From Conus ventricosus (lineage: Eukaryota > Mollusca > Gastropoda > Neogastropoda > Conidae), in assembly GCA_018398815.1 (NCBI GenBank), contig CM031611.1, forward strand, positions 40,540,825 through 40,560,824: 20,000 nt of DNA, in the 5' to 3' direction. A program made the translations under genes and the position numbers. The notes beneath the pieces are model-generated. The model saw only the letters and a program-made list of their open reading frames with translations. It made no database searches and was not told where the DNA came from. Positions 1 through 9,009 of this stretch are shown piece by piece. How positions within the stretch are numbered: the stretch's first letter is position 1; each line of letters begins with the position of its first letter.

Positions 1-807
1 GTTAACATGTTGTAGCAAGATGCACGCTATAAACTCTATATAACTCTTCTTTGACATTTTGTAGCAAGATGCACGCTATAAACTATATATGACTCTTCAT
101 GAACATGTTGTAGCAAGATGCACGTTATAAACTCTATATAACTCTTCACTGACATTTTGTAGCAAGATGCACGCTATAAACTATATATGACTCTTCATGA
201 ACATGTTGTAGCAAGATGCACGCTATAAACTCTATATAACTCTTCATTAACATGTTGTTGCAAGATGCACGCTATAAACTCTATATAACTCTTCATTAAC
301 ATGTTGTAGCAAGATGCACGCTATAAACTATATATGACTCTTCATGAACATGTTGTAGCAAGATGCACGACATATACTCTATATAACTCTTCATTAACAT
401 GTTGTTGCAAGATGCACGCTATAAACTCTATATAACTCTTCATTAACATGTTGTAGCAAGATGCACGACATATACTCTATATAACTCTTCATTAACATGT
501 TGTAGCAAGATGCACGCTATAAACTCTACATAACTCTTCATGAACATGTTGTAGCAAGATGCACGTTATAAACTCTATATAACTCTTCATGAACATGTTG
601 TAGCAAGATGCACGTTATAAACTCTATATAACTCTTCATTAACATGTTGTAGCAAGATGCACGCTATAAACTCTATATAACTCTTCATTAACATGTTGTA
701 GCAAGATGCACCTTATAAACTCTATATAACTCTTCGTTAACATGTCGTAGCAAGATACACGTTATAAACTCTATATAACTCTTCATGAACATGTTGTAGC
801 AAGATAC
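1..807. repeat. 49-bp tandem array (about 16.5 units), TATA-rich
   Basis: Tandem array with a 49-bp period, set by the spacing of GTAGCAAGATGCAC at 12, 61, 110 and onward. It is already in progress at base 1, so its left end lies outside the window; the last recognisable half-unit ends in AAGATA near 807. Each unit has a TATAAAC segment and usually CTATATAACTCTTCA. Three unit variants are visible: CTCTATATAACTC, CTATATATGACTC and CGACATATACTC. Units 1-4 alternate two variants, giving a 98-bp dimer at the left end. The period is not a multiple of three and the units carry stops, so coding is not supported. The TATA-like strings recur simply because the unit recurs; there is no evidence that they act as promoters. 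Confidence 0.97.
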
Positions 808-858
808 CCGCATCAGTGAGGGCGGTTGCTGGTGAGATGGGGAGACTAAGGTCGCCAG
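808..858. other. Short spacer between two arrays
   Basis: About 50 bp of non-repeated sequence between the 49-bp array and the 33-bp array. No gene or motif is recognised here. Confidence 0.7.
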
Positions 859-2779
859 GGGTCACACTATGTTCAGCCTGTGTAGCCAGGGAGGTCACAC
901 TATGGTCAGCCTGTGTAGCCAGGGAGGTCACACTATGTTCAGCCTGTGTAGCCAGGGAGGTCACACTATGTTCAGCCTGTGTAGCCAGGGAGGTCACACT
1001 ATGGTCAGCCTGTGTAGCCAGGGGGTCACACTATGGTCAGCCTATGCAGCCAGGGGGGTCACACTATGGTCAGCCTGTGTAGCCAGTGGGGTCACACTAT
1101 GGTCAGCCTGTGTAGCCAGGGGGTCACACTATGGTCAGCCTGCGTAGCCAGGAGGGGTGGGGGGGGGGGGGGTCATACTATGGTCAGCCTGTGTAGCCAG
1201 CGGGGGTCACATTATGGTCAGCCTGTGTAGCCAGGGGGTCACACTATGTTCAGCCTGTGTAGCCAGGGGTTTCACACTATGTTCAGGCTGTGTAGCCAGG
1301 GGTCACACTATGTTCAGCCTGTGTAGCCAGGGTTTCACACTATGTTCAGCCTGTGTAGCCAGGGGTTTCACACTATGTTCAGCCTGTGTAGCCGGGGGGG
1401 GGGGTCACACTATGTTCAGCCTGTGTAGCCAGTGGTGTTACACTATGGTCAGCCTGTGTAGCCAGGGGTCACACTATGGTCAGCCTGTGTAGCCAGGGGG
1501 GTCATGCTATGGTCAGCCTGTGTAGCCAGGGGGTCACACTATGTTCAGCCTGTGTAGCCAGGGGGGTCACACTATGGTCAGCCTGTGTAGCCAAGGGGTC
1601 ACACTATGTTCAGCCTGTGTAGCCAGGGGGTCACACTATGTTCAGCCTGTGTAGCCAGGGGGGATGTCACACTATGGTCAGCCTGTGTAGTCAGGTGTCA
1701 CACTATGTTCAGCCTGTGTAGTCAGGTGTCACACTATGTTCAGCCTGTGCAGGCAGGAGGGTCACACTATGATCAGCCAGTGTAGCCAGGAGGGGGGGGG
1801 GGTGTCATACTATGGTCAGCCTGTGTAGCCAGGGGTGTCACACTATGTTCAGCCTGTGTAGCCAGGGGAGTGACACTATGTTCAGCCTGTGTAGCCAGGG
1901 GGGGGGGGTGTCACACTATGGTCAGCCTGTGTAGCCAGGGGTGTCACACTATGTTCAGCCTGTGTAGCCAGGAGGGGAGGGTCATACTATGGTCAGCCTG
2001 TGTAGCCAGGGGGTCATACTATGGTCAGCCTGTGTAGCCAGGGGTGTCACACTATGTTCAGCCTGTGTAGCCAAGGGGTGTCACACTATGTTCAGCCTGT
2101 GTAGCCAGGGGGGTCACACTATGTTCAGCCTGTGTAGCCAGGGGTGTCACACTATGTTCAGCCTGTGTAGCCAGGAGTGTCACACTATGGTCAGCCTATG
2201 CAGCCAGGGGGGTCACACTATGATCAGTCTATGTAGCCAGGGGGTCACACTATGCTCAGCCTGTGTAGCCAGGAGGGTCACACTATGTTCAGCCTGTGTA
2301 GCCAGGGGGTCACACTATGTTCAGCCTGTGTAGCCAGGTGTCACACTATGTTCAGCCTGTGTAGCCAGGGGGTCACATTATGGTCAGCCTGTGTAGCCAG
2401 GGGTTCCACACTATGTTCAGCCTGTGTTGCCAGGGGGTCACACTATGGTCAGCCTGTGTAGCCGGGGGTTCCACACTATGTTCAGCCTGTGTAGCCAGGA
2501 GGGTCACACTATGTTCAGCCTGTGTAGCCAGGGGGTCACACTATGTTCAGCCTGTGTAGCCAGGGGATCACACTATGGTCAGCCTGTGTAGCCAGGGGGT
2601 CACACTATGTTCAGCCTGTGTAGCCAGGGGGTCACACTATGTTCAGCCTGTGTAGCCAGGGGGGTCACACTATGGTCAGCCCGTGTAGCCAGGGGGGTCA
2701 CACTATGGTCAGCCTGTGTAGCCAGGGGGTCACACTATGTTCAGCCTGTGTAGCCAGGGTGTCACACTATGGTCAGCCT
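859..2779. repeat. About 33-bp tandem array with variable G tract (about 60 units)
   Basis: Unit core is GTCACACTATG(T/G)TCAG followed by CCTGTGTAGCCAG and a G run. The core is almost invariant while the G run varies from about 2 to more than 10 bases (long runs near 1160, 1395, 1795 and 1902). Unit length therefore ranges from about 31 to over 40 bp. A T/G dimorphism (ATGTTCAG versus ATGGTCAG) marks two unit types in mixed order. Open frames that read repeats of SLCSQGGHTM and similar arise only while successive units keep a frame-compatible G-run length, so they look incidental. The array ends where CAGCCTGTA runs into unique sequence near 2780. Confidence 0.97.
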
Positions 2780-2872
2780 GTATTTTTCCAGTCGTTGGCC
2801 ACCCTGCCTCAGACAGACAATTGATGTGTGGATGGCATTGGTGCAGTTTTGAAACACAGAGTGTGAGCTACG

Positions 2873-3031
2873 CCCCCCCCCCCCCCCCCGCCCCCCACAC
2901 ACACGCACACATACATACACACCTGTCCATCATCACTCACCCCACCTCTCCCTCTCACCCTTCTCATTTCCTATCATCCTCCCCCAGCACTCTCTCTGTC
3001 TCTGTCTCTGTCTCTCTTCTCTGCCTCTGTC

Positions 3032-3087
<56 letters not shown>

Positions 3088-3100
3088 CTCTGTCTCTCTG
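2873..3100. repeat. Poly-C, CA-rich and (TC)n low-complexity patch
   Basis: A 17-base C run at 2873-2889 and a 6-base C run at 2891-2896 lead into ACAC/CATAC-rich sequence. Cytosine/thymine-rich DNA follows, with a pure (TC)n tract of about 23 repeats at 3037-3083. It is simple sequence with no coding signal; the serine/leucine stretches read from it are translation of CT repeats. Confidence 0.95.
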
Positions 3101-3212
3101 AATTATTGGCAGAGTCTCCTGTGAAGTTCACACTGACCCACAGCGCCTAGCCGTCATTTTCTCAAACAACATGAGATTAATTACAATGGAAACATTCCCG
3201 GCCTTGATGCTG

Positions 3213-4363
3213 TGCAAAATGTCACGCCAGTAGAAAATGTTATACCCTGATATTCTGTTTCGACCTCGCTGTGAAAACTGTCACCCTGCAACAGAATGTT
3301 GTCTCCGACACTGCGGTGAAAAATGTCATCCTTCCATGGAATGCTGTCTTCAACACAGCAGTGAAAAATATCACCCTGCTACAGAATGTTGTCTCCAATC
3401 TTGCAGTGAAAAATGTCACCTTGCAACCGAATGTTGTCTCCGACCTCGCGGTGAAAAATGTCACCCTGGTGCAGAGTGTTGTCTCCGACATTGCGGTGAA
3501 AAATGTCACCCTGCTTCAGAATGTTGTCTCCGACATTACGGTGAAAAACGTCACCCTGCCACAGAACGTTGTCTCCGACACTGCCGTGAAAAAAATCACC
3601 CAGCAACAGAATGTTGTCTTCGACACTGCACTGAAAAAATCACCCAGCAACAGAATGTTGTCTTCGACCTTGCGGTGAAAAATGTCACCCTGCTTCAGAA
3701 TGTTGTCTCCGACATTACGGTGAAAAACGTCACCCTGCCACAGAACGTTGTCTCCGACACTGCCGTGAAAAAATCACCCAGCAACAGAATGTTGTCTTCG
3801 ACACTGCACTGAAAAAATCACCCAGCAACAGAATGTTGTCTTCGACCTTGCAGTGAAAAATGTCACCCTGCTACAGAATGTTGTCTCCGACCTCGCGGCG
3901 AAAAACGTCACCCTGCTACAGAACGTTGTCTCCGACACTGTTGTGAAAAAAATCACCCAGCAACAGAATGTTGTCTTCGACACTGCACTGAAAAAATCAC
4001 CCAGCAACAGAATGTTGTCTTCGACCTTGCGGTGAAAAATGTCACCCTGCTTCAGAATGTTGTCTCCGACATTACGGTGAAAAACGTCACCCTGCCACAG
4101 AACGTTGTCTCCGACACTGCCGTGAAAAAAATCACCCAGCAACAGAATGTTGTCTTCGACACTGCACTGAAAAAATCACCCAGCAACAGAATGTTGTCTT
4201 CGACCTTGCAGTGAAAATGTCACCCTGCTACAGAATGTTGTCTCCGACCTCGCGGCGAAAAACGTCACCCTGCTACAGAACGTTGTCTCCGACACTGTTG
4301 TGAAAAATGTCACCCTGCTGAAGAATGTTGTCTCCGACTTTGCGGTGAAAAACGTCACCCTGG
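3213..4363 (+). repeat. 45-bp tandem array, reads as a 15-residue repeat on the plus strand
   Basis: Unit period is 45 bp (GTGAAAA at 3271 and 3316), about 25 units, with occasional single-base indels. The plus frame reads as NVVSDTAVKNVTLLQ with variants; the minus strand is also largely stop-free, so openness alone does not identify a coding strand. A degenerate first unit starts near 3213 (GTGCAAAATGTCAC). The last unit reads VKNVTLVKK and then meets a stop near 4389. The plus-strand frame 3271-3678 stays open for 136 codons. After that, A-run differences (AAAAA versus AAAAAA before TCACCCAG) break it repeatedly. Many differences between units are synonymous in this frame (AAT/AAC, GTT/GTC), which suggests but does not prove a coding ancestor. 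I cannot name a protein family. As it stands it is a repeat array, not an intact gene. Confidence 0.93.
3601..4313. repeat. Two adjacent near-identical 8-unit (about 356 bp) higher-order copies within the 45-bp array
   Basis: The segment starting CAGCAACAGAATG at 3601 is repeated at 3958 almost base for base, including every unit-specific variant in the same order. The copies differ mainly by A-run length (near 3770 versus 4125, and 3856 versus 4215). Each 356-bp copy is itself two similar 4-unit blocks: the marker CTTCGACACTGCACTG recurs near 3619, 3796, 3974 and 4152, about 177-178 bp apart. The hierarchy is therefore 45 bp, then about 178 bp, then about 356 bp, as expected from recent unequal exchange or replication slippage over multi-unit blocks. 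Confidence 0.9.
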
Positions 4364-4710
4364 TAAAGAAGCTTCCTCCGGCACCGAGGTAGGACATGTT
4401 GCCCCGGTACCTGGTGCAGCTTTGCACCTGCAGGTGACGTCTTATTCCTGCTGTGGAACACACTGTCGCCGGATGTCAATGTAGGGCTTGTGGTGGGGTC
4501 TTGGTTGTCACGTGTTCGTGATGTCGGTAGATTGTGACGTAGGCAGATAACGGTGCTCACCAACGCCTACACGTTATTGCCGACGACTGGCTGGTGTCGA
4601 CGATGGTGGTGATGGTGGTGACAGTGGTGGAGGTGTAAAAATAAGTCTAGTCGCTAACACACCTGACTGTGCTCCCATCCTGATGTTGTGTGAACGACCA
4701 CCTGCTCAGC
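4364..4710. other. Non-array spacer, no gene recognised
   Basis: After the last VKNVTL-type unit the sequence becomes unique. It contains a small GGTGGTGATGGTGG patch near 4605-4630 that foreshadows the following GAC/GAT tract. No open frame with recognisable content and no RNA gene is seen. Confidence 0.6.
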
Positions 4711-4762
4711 CGACGACAACGACGACTTCTACGACAACTACGAGGATGACGACGATGACAAC

Positions 4763-4815
<53 letters not shown>

Positions 4816-4831
4816 CGACGACGATGACAAC

Positions 4832-4873
<42 letters not shown>

Positions 4874-4923
4874 ATGATGATGACGACGACGACGACGACG
4901 ACGACGACGATGATGATAATGAT
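4711..4923. repeat. GAC/GAT trinucleotide tract
   Basis: Imperfect (GAC)n leads into two long (GAT)n stretches (about 4763-4812 and 4831-4873) and a terminal (GAC)n/(GAT)n. The motif GACGACGATGACAACG precedes each GAT stretch, so a block seems to have duplicated internally. Depending on frame and strand it reads as poly-Asp, poly-Met, poly-His or poly-Ile; none of these is evidence for a protein. Confidence 0.96.
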
Positions 4924-5324
4924 GGCAATATGGCATTAGGCCTGTGTTGGTAGACCTGTGTCAGTCCCATGTCCTTGGCCCAGTGGTGCGGGAGGCAGGC
5001 CTGTGTGTGCTTGTGCTAACCATGCAGTACTTTTGACCATGGCTCTGCTGGCTTGGGTTCGACCTGCTCCTTTTAAGCACTGGCTCGATCTCTGCTGGTG
5101 ACTGTCATGTCAGCGTAGTCATCATCCCTACTCCATCTCTGACTACTAGAGAGCATGGTACCAGTGATCGTCAGACCCGCCCCGAACCGTTATTTCACAC
5201 AGGGCGAGAAACCGTTCTGCTGGAGGCATGAGCACGTGACCTGCCTGTCCAGAGTGTCCCACAAGGTGACATTCTCCACCAAGATGACGGTTTGCACCGC
5301 AACGTTCATAGCGAGGTGACGTTT
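4924..5324. other. Unique spacer ending in a diverged relative of the 45-bp unit
   Basis: Mostly unique sequence. From about 5243 to 5325 the minus strand contains GTGCAAACGTCACC, GAACGTTG, CGGTGCAAAC and GAGAATGTCACCTTG in an order resembling 45-bp units (GTGAAAAACGTCACC, GAACGTTG, GCGGTGAAAAA, AATGTCACCCTG). It reads VQTVILVENVTL. This suggests about one and a half decayed units in inverted orientation. The rest holds no recognised gene. Confidence 0.45.
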
Positions 5325-5524
5325 GCACAGCACTGCCGCCTCCTTCAATGTCATCCTGAATGCGCACAGCACTGCCGCCCCATTCAATGTCATCCTGAAT
5401 GTGCACAGCACTGCCGCCCCATTCAATGTCATCCTGAATGTGCACGGAACTGCCGCCCCATTCAATGTCATCCTGAATGTGCACAGCACTGCCGCCTCAT
5501 TCAGTATCATCCTGAATGCGCACA
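5325..5524 (+). repeat. 39-bp tandem array (5 units), reads as a 13-residue repeat
   Basis: GCACAGCACTGCC-type unit starts occur at 5325, 5364, 5403, 5442 and 5481, an exact 39-bp period, ending near 5524. The plus frame reads HSTAAPFNVILNV, open from 5323 to 5544; the minus strand is also open. The unit shares AATGT, ACTGC and AATGTCA(T/C)CCTG in the same order as the 45-bp array about 1 kb upstream, so the two are probably related. No promoter or splice evidence makes it a real exon. Confidence 0.95.
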
Positions 5525-5928
5525 GCTTTACTCTTCTGAACTAGGGGCATTGCCTGGCCTACTGCTGGACTCGTTGTCAAAGAAACCCAGTTTGCAGTTC
5601 AGGCATTGCGATTCCCTTCGTCTTTTCCGAGTTCTTGCAGTGTTGTCAATATAGCGTCTGAACCGCAGATTCAGTCATGTTTTTGCCACGCCTGTGCCTT
5701 GTTCTAAAACAGACAGCCTGATGACGTGTTGAACTGATGTGATGTTGGAATTCACATGCTCAGCACTGTGCTGGTAGCATCCAGCAGAGCTCGCTCGGTG
5801 ACGATGTAGTCAACGATCCTTTCGCCATCACATGCCCGTCAGTTTCAAGTAAGATAAAACCAACACCAGCGGCTTCTTGTTTAGTTTTGACCACTGCGCT
5901 TGTGTGTTCACAACATACAGCTTCTGTG
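5525..5928. other. Unique sequence, no gene recognised
   Basis: Non-repetitive DNA between the 39-bp and 51-bp arrays. On the minus strand the frame that crosses the 51-bp array continues here for about 55 codons to a stop at 5760, with no recognisable domain. Nothing else is supported. Confidence 0.6.
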
Positions 5929-7047
5929 TCATGTCTTTTGAAAGGCGCGTGGTAACACGATGATTCGACGAAGACGGTGTCATGTCTTTTGAAAGGCGCG
6001 TGGTGACACGATGATTCGACGAAGACGGTGTCATGTCTTTTGAAAGGCGCGTGGTGACACGATGATTCGATGAAGATGGTGTCATGTCTTTTGAAAGGTG
6101 GGTGGTGACACGATGATTCGATGAATACAGTGTCATTTCTATTGAAAGGCGCGTGGTGACACGATGATTCGATGAATACAGTGTCATTTCTATTGAAAGG
6201 CGCGTGGTGACACGATGATTCGATGAATACAGTGTCATTTCTATTGAAAGGCGCGTGGTGACACGATGATTCGATGAATACAGTGTCATTTCTATTGAAA
6301 GGCGCGTGGTGACACGATGATTCGATGAATACAGTGTCATTTCTATTGAAAGGCGCGTGGTGACACGATGATTCGATGAATACAGTGTCATTTCTATTGA
6401 AAGGCGCGTGGTGACACGATGATTCGATGAATACAGTGTCATTTCTATTGAAAGGCGCGTGGTGACACGATGATTCGATGACTACAATGTCATTTCTATT
6501 GAAAGGCGCGTGGTGACACGATGATTCGATGAAGACGGTGTCATGTCTTTTGAAAGGCGCGTGGTGACACGATGATTCGATGAATACAGTGTCATTTCTA
6601 TTGAAAGGCGCGTGGTGACACGATGATTCGATGAAGACGGTGTCATGTCTTTTGAAAGGCGCGTGGTGACACGATGATTCGATGAATACAGTGTCATTTC
6701 TATTGAAAGGCGCGTGGTGACACGATGATTCGATGAATACAGTGTCATTTCTATTGAAAGGCGCGTGGTGACACGATGATTCGATGAAGACGGTGTCATG
6801 TCTTTTGAAAGGCGCGTGGTGACACGATGATTCGATGAATACAGTGTCATTTCTATTGAAAGGCGCGTGGTGACACGATGATTCGATGAATACAGTGTCA
6901 TTTCTATTGAAAGGCGCGTGGTGACACGATGATTCGATGAATACAGTGTCATTTCTATTGAAAGGCGCGTGGTGACACGATGATTCGATGAATACAGTGT
7001 CATTTCTATTGAAAGGCGCGTGGTGACACGATGATTCGATGAAGACG
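5929..7047 (-). repeat. 51-bp tandem array (22 units) with two unit types; 431-codon open frame on minus strand
   Basis: Exact 51-bp period (AAAGGCGCG at 5941, 5992 and onward) with no length variation seen. Two unit types differ at four linked positions: K (GTCATGTCTTTTGAAAGG, preceded by AAGACG) and B (GTCATTTCTATTGAAAGG, preceded by AATACA). In plus orientation the order is K4 B8 K B K B2 K B4. On the minus strand the frame 7055-5760 reads the 17-residue unit HHAPFNRNDTVFIESSC without a stop for 431 codons; in that frame two of the four K/B differences are synonymous and two replace residues (K/N and H/N). A second minus frame is also open (TLYSSNHRVTTRLSIEM-type units), which weakens the coding case. 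Each unit contains CGTGGTGACACG, a 4-bp hairpin with a GTGA loop. No known protein family is recognised. Confidence 0.96.
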
Positions 7048-7214
7048 GGAATCAAAACCAGTCAGTGCAGCTTCGGTCGAGAGTATGAGTTCATTTTGTT
7101 CTGGAGAGATGACACGTCCCCACGACGCATATACACATGAGAGTTAGTTTAGTCGTTGTGTTGAAGAGACGTATAATAAGTTATATCTTCTTGTTTAACC
7201 TAACGGGACGCGTA

Positions 7215-7217
<3 letters not shown>

Positions 7218-7279
<62 letters not shown>

Positions 7280-7303
7280 CTCTCTTTCTCTCTCTCTCTC
7301 TCT
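7218..7303. repeat. (CT)n microsatellite
   Basis: About 28 uninterrupted CT repeats from 7219, then CCTCTCTCTCTTTCTC-type interrupted repeats to 7303. Simple sequence only. Confidence 0.97.
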
Positions 7304-7972
7304 GTTTTTGAGAGTGAAAACGCTCTTGGTTGCTCTTGGTCGTGTTTTGGTGCGCCAGACAGTTATATAACTACAGTTTGTCACGTATCTCCGGTGATGT
7401 TGCATTGTTAGCAATGGTAGGCAACACCGCTCGACAATTAGGAATGTGTCTGGCACGAAAAATCAATCTGAAGCGAAGCAGTCTTAGAAATGCCTGCCGC
7501 TTGCTGTTTCCCAACAGGAGACTTGTTCTTGACACATGACGCAAGAAAGTCTAGGCCTGAGAGTGTTTTAGATGAGGTGAGAAACCTGCTTTAGACATCA
7601 ATCGGCTTTTTCCTCTAGTAATTTCATATATGAGGCGGATAACTTCATAGTTTTTAAAATCGCGTATTACATTCAGATGCTTCGAGTGCATGTCCAATCA
7701 CATATAATTCTATGAATAATTCTGGAATTCTTTCTGAGCGCCTGTGTCCAACTTTTGAGGCTGCGGCTTTGAGCAGTAGCATCATAGCTTTTTTGGAGTT
7801 TTGTTATAGTGTGCAGTACCAACATTCAACGAAACTTGCTTTAAAGGATGTTGTTTTTGAGTTCCCTAAAGAGAAATGTTCTTCTTGTGATTTAAGATGT
7901 TATTGTAGACATATTTAAAGCAATTTGTGCATGCTTAAAAACATTAAGATTCTTACCATGGTGGTAATAGTA

Positions 7973-8086
7973 TCCCCCCCCCCTCCTTTTTTTTTTTAAA
8001 CAACTGTATTTGGAATTGTCTTTGACATGGTAAAAACCTTAATATGCCTCCCCCCCCCCCCCCCCCCCCCCCCCACCCACCCCCCC
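7973..8086. repeat. Poly-C/poly-T homopolymer tracts
   Basis: A C run followed by a T run at about 7974-7997, and a longer C-only run at about 8050-8074 continuing as ACCCACCCCCC to 8086. The 50 bp between them are ordinary AT-rich sequence. Such runs are error-prone in assembly and their lengths should not be trusted. Confidence 0.9.
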
Positions 8087-8485
8087 TTCTCCTTGGTCGG
8101 TTAAGTTATAAACAACATGAATTGACGTGAACAAACAAAAACCAAACAATCGATTTTAACCGTGTACACACAAAGAAACGGTTGAAATATGAGGTGATAC
8201 ATTTATCTTGTTTATACGGCAATTATTATGAATACTATGACGTAAATTGAAGCTGGATATTCATTTCTTCATCACATAAACAAAGTGAACAAAGCAGAAA
8301 AAAGAACATTTCCAACCTCCAAAAAGGAAGAAACAAACACAGGAAAAAAGACGACAGACAATAATACAAAAATCAACAACAAAAAACCCACCCCAAACAG
8401 ATGAACAAATAACTGACCCTAACGCCCCTGATCACTTCTGATCTGCAATTACCAATTCCCCGGGCACTGGGTGGGTGAAGCCACT

Positions 8486-8511
8486 TTACGTCACGGAGAA
8501 TGATGACGTAA
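8486..8511. promoter_or_regulatory. Inverted pair of CRE-like TGACGTAA sites
   Basis: TTACGTCA at 8486-8493 and TGACGTAA at 8504-8511 form a perfect 8-bp inverted repeat with a 10-bp spacer. TGACGTAA is a one-base variant of the CRE/ATF palindrome TGACGTCA bound by bZIP factors. An 8-bp inverted repeat at this spacing is expected a few times by chance in 20 kb, so only the identity of the motif makes it worth listing. Confidence 0.3.
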
Positions 8512-8750
8512 TTTGTAAGTAAGGACGACACGGCGGCTTTCCTGATCTCCAATAATGTCTGTGATCAGGGTCTGGGGGCCAAATTGACGTATATCCTTTC
8601 CCAGGAATCACCGCGTATCGTCTTTCTTCTGGTGTGCCTGTGGCTGTGAATTACGTTGTCATGTGCTGGTGTGGTTCTTGACTCACGTAGCGGCTCTGCC
8701 ACCTGCAAACGTCGTTTGACGTGTTGATGGATGCCTTCAGAATTGGGCGC

Positions 8751-8840
8751 CTGTGGCCATTACATTGTCTTCCCAAGTTATCAGTTATGTCTGTGGCCAC
8801 TATACCGTCTTCCTAAGTTATTAGTTATGTCTGTGAACTT
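8751..8840. repeat. 40-bp diverged tandem duplication
   Basis: CTGTGGCCA at 8751 and 8791, with a partial third start (CTGTGAACT) at 8831, gives a 40-bp period. Copies one and two share GTCTTCC(C/T)AAGTTAT and AGTTATGT and differ at several sites, so this is an older duplication than the large arrays. Confidence 0.85.
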
Positions 8841-8877
8841 CCAAAGCGAGATGGGACCGGAGCAGCTAAAAAAGTCA

Positions 8878-8879
<2 letters not shown>

Positions 8880-8918
<39 letters not shown>
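8880..8918. repeat. (CT)n microsatellite
   Basis: About 19 CT dinucleotides in an uninterrupted tract. Confidence 0.97.
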
Positions 8919-8922
<4 letters not shown>

Positions 8923-9009
8923 ATCTTTATCCAGCATTGTCAATTCTTGTACGGACAGAAAGTGAAATACTCAAAATCGGTCACCTCATGATAGCGGTAT
9001 GTATAACCT

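Larger units (their letters stand above)
7304..8750. other. Largely unique, AT-rich segment without a recognised gene
   Basis: About 1.4 kb of mostly unique sequence. Short open frames (for example 7712-7918 plus, 68 codons) show no motif I recognise. It holds homopolymer tracts at 7973-7999 and 8047-8086 and a paired CRE-like site near 8486, listed separately. No RNA gene or transposon ends were identified. Confidence 0.6.

Noticed and set aside
859..2800. Frames with repeated SLCSQGGHTM in the 33-bp array
   Set aside because: They exist only where G-run lengths happen to keep frame, and the other frame carries TAG in each unit; no gene context.
5041..5110. tRNA or tRNA-derived SINE suggested by GGGTTCGACC near 5055
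   Set aside because: The T-arm does not pair and an A-box-like string lies too close; no acceptor or anticodon stem can be drawn.
5700..5745. Hammerhead ribozyme core suggested by CTGATGA near 5709
   Set aside because: No GAAAC after a plausible stem II and no matching stems I or III. A TAGATGAG...GAAAC string near 7570 also lacks the required CTGATGA core.
5796..5880. Tail of the 431-codon minus frame (GVGFILLETDGHVMAKG) vaguely like an RNase H beginning
   Set aside because: Too short, no catalytic acidic residues in a recognisable arrangement and no reverse transcriptase or integrase nearby.
5325..7047. Relationship between the 39-bp unit (APFN) and the 51-bp unit (APFN on the minus strand)
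   Set aside because: Only about a dozen bases agree, on opposite strands, with no colinear second match; treated as coincidence.
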